From contig JAIETF010000025.1 of NCBI GenBank assembly GCA_019745415.1, positions 62,001 to 126,000 of the forward strand: DNA of 64,000 nucleotides, read 5' to 3'. The position numbers and the translations under genes are program-made. Source of the DNA: Candidatus Obscuribacterales bacterium. Lineage in GTDB: Bacteria; Cyanobacteriota; Vampirovibrionia; Obscuribacterales; Obscuribacteraceae. This document shows, in pieces, positions 60,413 to 64,000 of this stretch. Position 1 is the first letter of the stretch, and each line of letters opens with the position of its first letter. Under the pieces are notes generated by a model that was given only the letters and a program-made list of their open reading frames with translations, was not told the origin of the DNA and did not search any database.

Positions 60413-62260
60413 TCAGTGTAGGCTCTTTTGCAATACCCTGGCACAGTCATACTCCATATAAGTAATGTTTCCCTTTTCTATTGCCTCGCCGAGAAGAATG
60501 CGGGCTTCTGCAAGTAGTCTCTCTCGCTCTGCATTAGTGGTTGCCACCGAGGCATCAGCCACCATTTTTACCGCTAGGTAAAAATTGAGTTCAGTAAGTC
60601 GACTTATATTTCTTGCTTTTTGCCGCGCAGCCAGCAAAAGTTGGTCTTGCTTGGCCGCATCGTCTTCTACTAGATACAAAAATATAGGGAAGGGCCACTC
60701 TTGTCTAGCCAGCTTGAGAGCCGGATCTTGTAAGCGTTTGTCCACCATCTCTTTCAAGGCTCTGATTGCCGCTTGATCATGCTCACAACGCAGTGCCAGT
60801 GCCTTGATTATCAAAGCATAGTCAACCTGATTCAACTGCCAGTTCTTGTTCTCGCTAAGCACCATGTCGGCAAGCTTATCTGCCTGTTTATAATCAGCCA
60901 GAGCCAAACAGTGCATAGCCAGGCTGACCAATCTATTGGAGAGCGATTCAGACTGCCCTCGTAGAGCAATCATCTTCAATGCCTCTTGCCGCCTCCCTGA
61001 TTCAGCCAAAAGTGAATAACGTAGACTTTGAGCGCCCTTGTCGGCAGGGTCATCCTGCAGACGCTTTTCCACCAAACTCATGGCTTCGGTCAATTCGCCC
61101 CGACGACGCAAGCTGCATACTTGCAAAAAATCAGCATCACTTCTCTCACCATTGCGAGCCAGAGCCTTAGCATCTTGCCCCGCTAGGTCGTATAAACTGA
61201 GTTGCAGATGGGCTAGTCCCCGATAGTAAAGAGCGCTGGCCGAAGCCGACTCTTTGCCAGAAGACTCTAAAAGACGATCGGCGTCGGCAATTACTTGTCT
61301 ATATCGACCCAACTCAAACTCAGCATTGATGCGGTAAGGTAGTACATCGCCAAAATCTGCTCCGCGCCTCAGTGCTTCGTCAAAATCCAGACAGGCTTTT
61401 TCTTCTTGGTGTAAATCAATAAAGAAACGTCCTCTATAAATCAGGCCGAGCTGATTGTTTGGATTACGCTTGAGAAACTGATCGCAAAGGTTGAGGGCGT
61501 CGGCGGCATAGCCCTCTTCAAAGCGGCGCAAGGCTAGTGCCAGTTTATAGTTACCGCGTAGATCAAGCGGTGCCCAACCAACCAAAAAGAAAAGCATGAG
61601 CAAAAGTGCGGTGAGCCATATCCAAGAAACAATTCTCTCGAACCGACTATAGGCGCTTGTGGTGCGCAAACAGAAAAAGCCAAGCAAGAAACCACTGAAC
61701 AATCCACCCACATGGCAGGCCAAGGCACCACGATCGGCCGCACCACTTACAATACCAGCCACAAAAGATGTAATGGCCAGACCTAAGCCGACCAAACCCC
61801 ATTTGCTCAAGCTCGGTCGCACTACTTCCCATTTCTGCAAAATAGCAAAAGAAAGGGCAGAGCCGACCAAGCCAAAGATAGCGCCGGAAGAACCAGCCCC
61901 TGAGCTAATTGGCACAAGCAAGAGGCTGAAGCAACCAGAAGCCAGTCCGGAAAGGCTGAAAATCAAGGCGGTGCGCCAGAATCCGTAGAATTTCTCAACC
62001 TGGGGACAGACCAACCAGAGCACAATCATATTGCTCAAAAGATGCAAGATACCGAAGTGCAAGAAATTGGAAGTAAAAAGCCGCCAAGGTTCACCGGTGA
62101 GTACACGAGGTCCATAGCTGGAACCCCATTTGACCATTTCCATCGAATCTGGCTTGATTAGACTGGCGGTGCCGTGGCTTGCCACAAAAGCAACAAAAAC
62201 AAGTAAATTCAAACCCAGCAAAATATGGGTCAAACTCAACTTTAGGGGCTTTCTCGGCAA
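60413..62260 (-). CDS. Rhomboid intramembrane protease fused to TPR domain
   Basis: 615 residues. Residues ~10-235 are a six-helix rhomboid core: HFGILHLLSNMIVLW, catalytic Ser125 in GAGSSGAIFG and His183 in ACHVGGLFSG, with conserved Asn77. The remaining ~380 residues are a soluble TPR array (e.g. AYAADALNLCDQFLKRNPNN), cytosolic or external depending on topology. Cleaves membrane proteins within the bilayer; the repeats may select substrates. Confidence 0.9.
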   Translation of the reverse strand: MPRKPLKLSLTHILLGLNLLVFVAFVASHGTASLIKPDSMEMVKWGSSYGPRVLTGEPWRLFTSNFLHFGILHLLSNMIVLWLVCPQVEKFYGFWRTALIFSLSGLASGCFSLLLVPISSGAGSSGAIFGLVGSALSFAILQKWEVVRPSLSKWGLVGLGLAITSFVAGIVSGAADRGALACHVGGLFSGFLLGFFCLRTTSAYSRFERIVSWIWLTALLLMLFFLVGWAPLDLRGNYKLALALRRFEEGYAADALNLCDQFLKRNPNNQLGLIYRGRFFIDLHQEEKACLDFDEALRRGADFGDVLPYRINAEFELGRYRQVIADADRLLESSGKESASASALYYRGLAHLQLSLYDLAGQDAKALARNGERSDADFLQVCSLRRRGELTEAMSLVEKRLQDDPADKGAQSLRYSLLAESGRRQEALKMIALRGQSESLSNRLVSLAMHCLALADYKQADKLADMVLSENKNWQLNQVDYALIIKALALRCEHDQAAIRALKEMVDKRLQDPALKLARQEWPFPIFLYLVEDDAAKQDQLLLAARQKARNISRLTELNFYLAVKMVADASVATTNAERERLLAEARILLGEAIEKGNITYMEYDCARVLQKSLH

Positions 62261-62413
62261 GTGAACCTGCTTTCGCGGCTTAAGCCTTAGACGACTCTGC
62301 TGACTCTTCTATTTTAACTTTAGCGAAAAATCGGAGCCCTTGCTTTTTGGAAGTCTAGCCTGGTGCTATGCTTTAGGTCTGTTTAGTGAATTGTCCAAGC
62401 AACGAAGGTTATC

Positions 62414-63043
62414 ATGAGATTTACCAGTATTCTACTTGCCTCCTGCGCCATTCTCGCTCTCAGTGGCTGCGCCAAGAAGGAAGCCGTGGTAGCCGGAAAA
62501 TGGGGCTATATAGACAAACAAGGTCAATTTATCATATTGCCTCAATTCGACTCAGCCTCGGAAATTAGCGACAAAGGCGCGCTGGTCTTCACCAACAAAC
62601 ATTTGATGCGCCTAGACCCTGAAACCAAACAAGAATCGAAGATTCCGGTCGGTCCGGAAGACAAAGCCGAACTTCCGCCTTTGCCTGAAGTTCGTGCCGC
62701 TGAAGCGGGCCCCGATACATACAAGATTTTGGACGGCGAAGCGGTAATCTTCGACCCCGCCGACAAAGAACGCGAACTGCCTTCAATCTTTCCTGAAAAA
62801 GGCAGTGCCTGTGTGCGATTCGGTGAAAAATTCGCCTTTATCGGTCCAGACGGTAAATTGTCAGGTGCCATTTATGATGCAGCCCGCCCCTATCAAGAAG
62901 GCAGAGCAGCAGTCAAGCAAAATGGCAAATGGGGCTTTGTCAACAAAAAAGGCGTCATGGTAGTGCCGCCTCAATATCTTGATGCCGGCTCCTTCAGCCA
63001 TGGACTGGCGCCTGTCAAGCAGAAATCGGAAGAAGAAAAATAA
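62414..63043 (+). CDS. WG-repeat lipoprotein
   Basis: 209 residues. Lipoprotein signal MRFTSILLASCAILALSGCA with lipobox LSGC. Two to three WG-type repeats (GKWGYIDKQGQFIILPQFDS; GKWGFVNKKGVMVVPPQYLD). Cell-surface or periplasmic. Divergent from the rhomboid gene. WG repeats mark binding proteins; the partner is unknown. Confidence 0.88.
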   Translation: MRFTSILLASCAILALSGCAKKEAVVAGKWGYIDKQGQFIILPQFDSASEISDKGALVFTNKHLMRLDPETKQESKIPVGPEDKAELPPLPEVRAAEAGPDTYKILDGEAVIFDPADKERELPSIFPEKGSACVRFGEKFAFIGPDGKLSGAIYDAARPYQEGRAAVKQNGKWGFVNKKGVMVVPPQYLDAGSFSHGLAPVKQKSEEEK

Positions 63044-63059
63044 CTAGGGCGCAAGTAAT

Positions 63060-64000
63060 TTAGACCGGATATAGAATGCCTGGTCGCGCAAAGTAAACAA
63101 AGGGAGCAAAGACAAAGCCGGTCAGAGCCTCCAGATCACGGGCGTAGCTTTGCAACTGCTCTCTATGGCGTCGGGCTTGCAATTCCGGTCCCGCCTCCAA
63201 ATGGTCGGTCTTATAGTCGACTATATACCAATTGCCGTCAGCACCTTCAAAAATCAGGTCGGGTTGTCGTTTCTTGAACTCTTCCCCAAAGCTGTCAATC
63301 AAATAGGTCATTTCTTTGAAAAGTCGCGGTGAGCCCTGTATCAAATCAAAGAGCCGGCTCTCATAATAGGTATCGAGCAGTTTAAGACCTTCTTGCAAAA
63401 GCTTCTCTAGTACTGGTCCGTGTGCCATATGAAAGCTTTGTCCAAAGGCGACGTCGCTTACATAACGCCTGAGGAAGTCTTGGTCGGGTCTAGTTTTAGC
63501 TGGCAAATTTTCCATAAGCTGGTGAAAAAAAGTACCAAGGAAATTGGAAGAGATGAGTTCACGATCAAAGCCTTCTTCGATAGCTATGTCTTCACGCTTG
63601 CTTCTAGCTGTAATACGAGTCAGACCAAGTGTATCAACCTCGGGGTCTTGAGCAGTGCGGCTCATTGCAGGCAAAAGCATGGCTTGAGATTTGATCTCGT
63701 CTTGTATTCCCACTTGGCTGGCAAATAGCTCGCCGCTGCGCCAGTCATAATGACTAAGATAGTCATTGGCAAGATAGGAGTTGAAGGGTTGCTCCTGGCC
63801 TCTGAAGTTAAGAGAGGCGCGCATAGAGCCTTGTGCCTGTGGGTTATGAGCACCAAATAAAATAGGTTGGAGCATAGTGCGGTAGTTCTTCACATTGCGA
63901 CCGCCCTCTTTCACAAAGAGAGCGAGATAATCGCGCGCCCGGGTCATCGCCACATAAAGAAGACGCTTCTTCTCTTCCCACTCCATCTCTTCATTAAGAA
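63060..64000 (-). CDS. C-terminal part of UvrD/AddA-like helicase-nuclease (start outside window)
   Basis: The frame is open to the window edge, so the N-terminus is missing. Visible are helicase motif VI (EEKKRLLYVAMTRARDYLAL) and a C-terminal PD-(D/E)XK nuclease domain with LIFEGADGNWYIVDYKTDHL, including its Asp and Lys. This is the layout of AddA-type recombination helicases that process double-strand breaks. Confidence 0.88.
   Translation of the reverse strand, partial: LNEEMEWEEKKRLLYVAMTRARDYLALFVKEGGRNVKNYRTMLQPILFGAHNPQAQGSMRASLNFRGQEQPFNSYLANDYLSHYDWRSGELFASQVGIQDEIKSQAMLLPAMSRTAQDPEVDTLGLTRITARSKREDIAIEEGFDRELISSNFLGTFFHQLMENLPAKTRPDQDFLRRYVSDVAFGQSFHMAHGPVLEKLLQEGLKLLDTYYESRLFDLIQGSPRLFKEMTYLIDSFGEEFKKRQPDLIFEGADGNWYIVDYKTDHLEAGPELQARRHREQLQSYARDLEALTGFVFAPFVYFARPGILYPV

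Noticed and set aside
1..64000. tRNA, rRNA, CRISPR arrays, insertion sequences, phage genes
   Set aside because: Looked for in the intergenic regions; nothing with the right structure or motifs was seen.

Overview
The window looks like a chromosomal piece of a non-photosynthetic cyanobacterial relative of the Melainabacteria/Obscuribacter type. This is inferred from gene content only: at least a dozen TPR-repeat secreted or membrane proteins, an S-layer-homology (SLH) surface protein, an MGDG-synthase-like glycosyltransferase, an archaeal-type AspRS, and many GTG/TTG starts. No rRNA, tRNA, CRISPR array, insertion sequence or phage gene was seen. Both ends cut through a gene.

Layout. 1-7.1 kb: end of an unknown gene, small secreted proteins, a large membrane-anchored TPR protein and three paralogous small membrane proteins (DUF4234-like). 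7.2-12.8 kb: a thiolase/DUF1444-like operon, then alanine dehydrogenase and a second DUF1444-like gene. 12.8-13.65 kb: an 825-base non-coding stretch. 13.65-20.8 kb: a compact operon for a DAB-type inorganic-carbon pump (DabB, a second membrane subunit, DabA, a PII-like regulator and a small Cys-containing protein). 21-27.4 kb: an SGNH-like anchored protein, a GT-B-like glycosyltransferase and three tandem paralogous secreted TPR proteins. 27.4-42.6 kb: exonuclease III, a tail-anchored PATAN-like protein, an SRPBCC-epimerase fusion, TPR proteins, and a TetR regulator in operon with a RetSat/CrtI-like oxidoreductase. Two divergent paralogs share a palindromic promoter here. 42.6-54.7 kb: MutS, a roadblock protein, the SLH protein, UppS, a YqeG-type phosphatase, a lipid glycosyltransferase and two alpha/beta hydrolases. 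54.7-64 kb: a regulated AspRS, an ATP-grasp enzyme, an MBOAT/SGNH acylation pair, a rhomboid-TPR fusion, a WG-repeat lipoprotein and the end of a UvrD/AddA-like helicase-nuclease.

How the genes fit together. The main theme is the cell envelope: SLH protein, UppS, the glycolipid synthase-like enzyme, MBOAT plus SGNH proteins, rhomboid and many exported TPR proteins. The DAB operon is a self-contained transport module whose DabA metal-site residues are all present.

Most notable. The AspRS gene is preceded by what reads as a complete transcription attenuator. It has a near-consensus promoter, a 25-codon leader peptide with an Asn-Leu-Asn-Asp-Asp-Asp-Asp run, mutually exclusive pause and antiterminator helices, and an intrinsic terminator just before the gene. 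The mixed Asn/Asp codons suit a non-discriminating AspRS that charges both tRNAs. A second regulatory highlight is the TetR gene: two tandem 13-bp operators overlap a TTGACA-N17-TATAAC promoter whose predicted start falls on the ATG.
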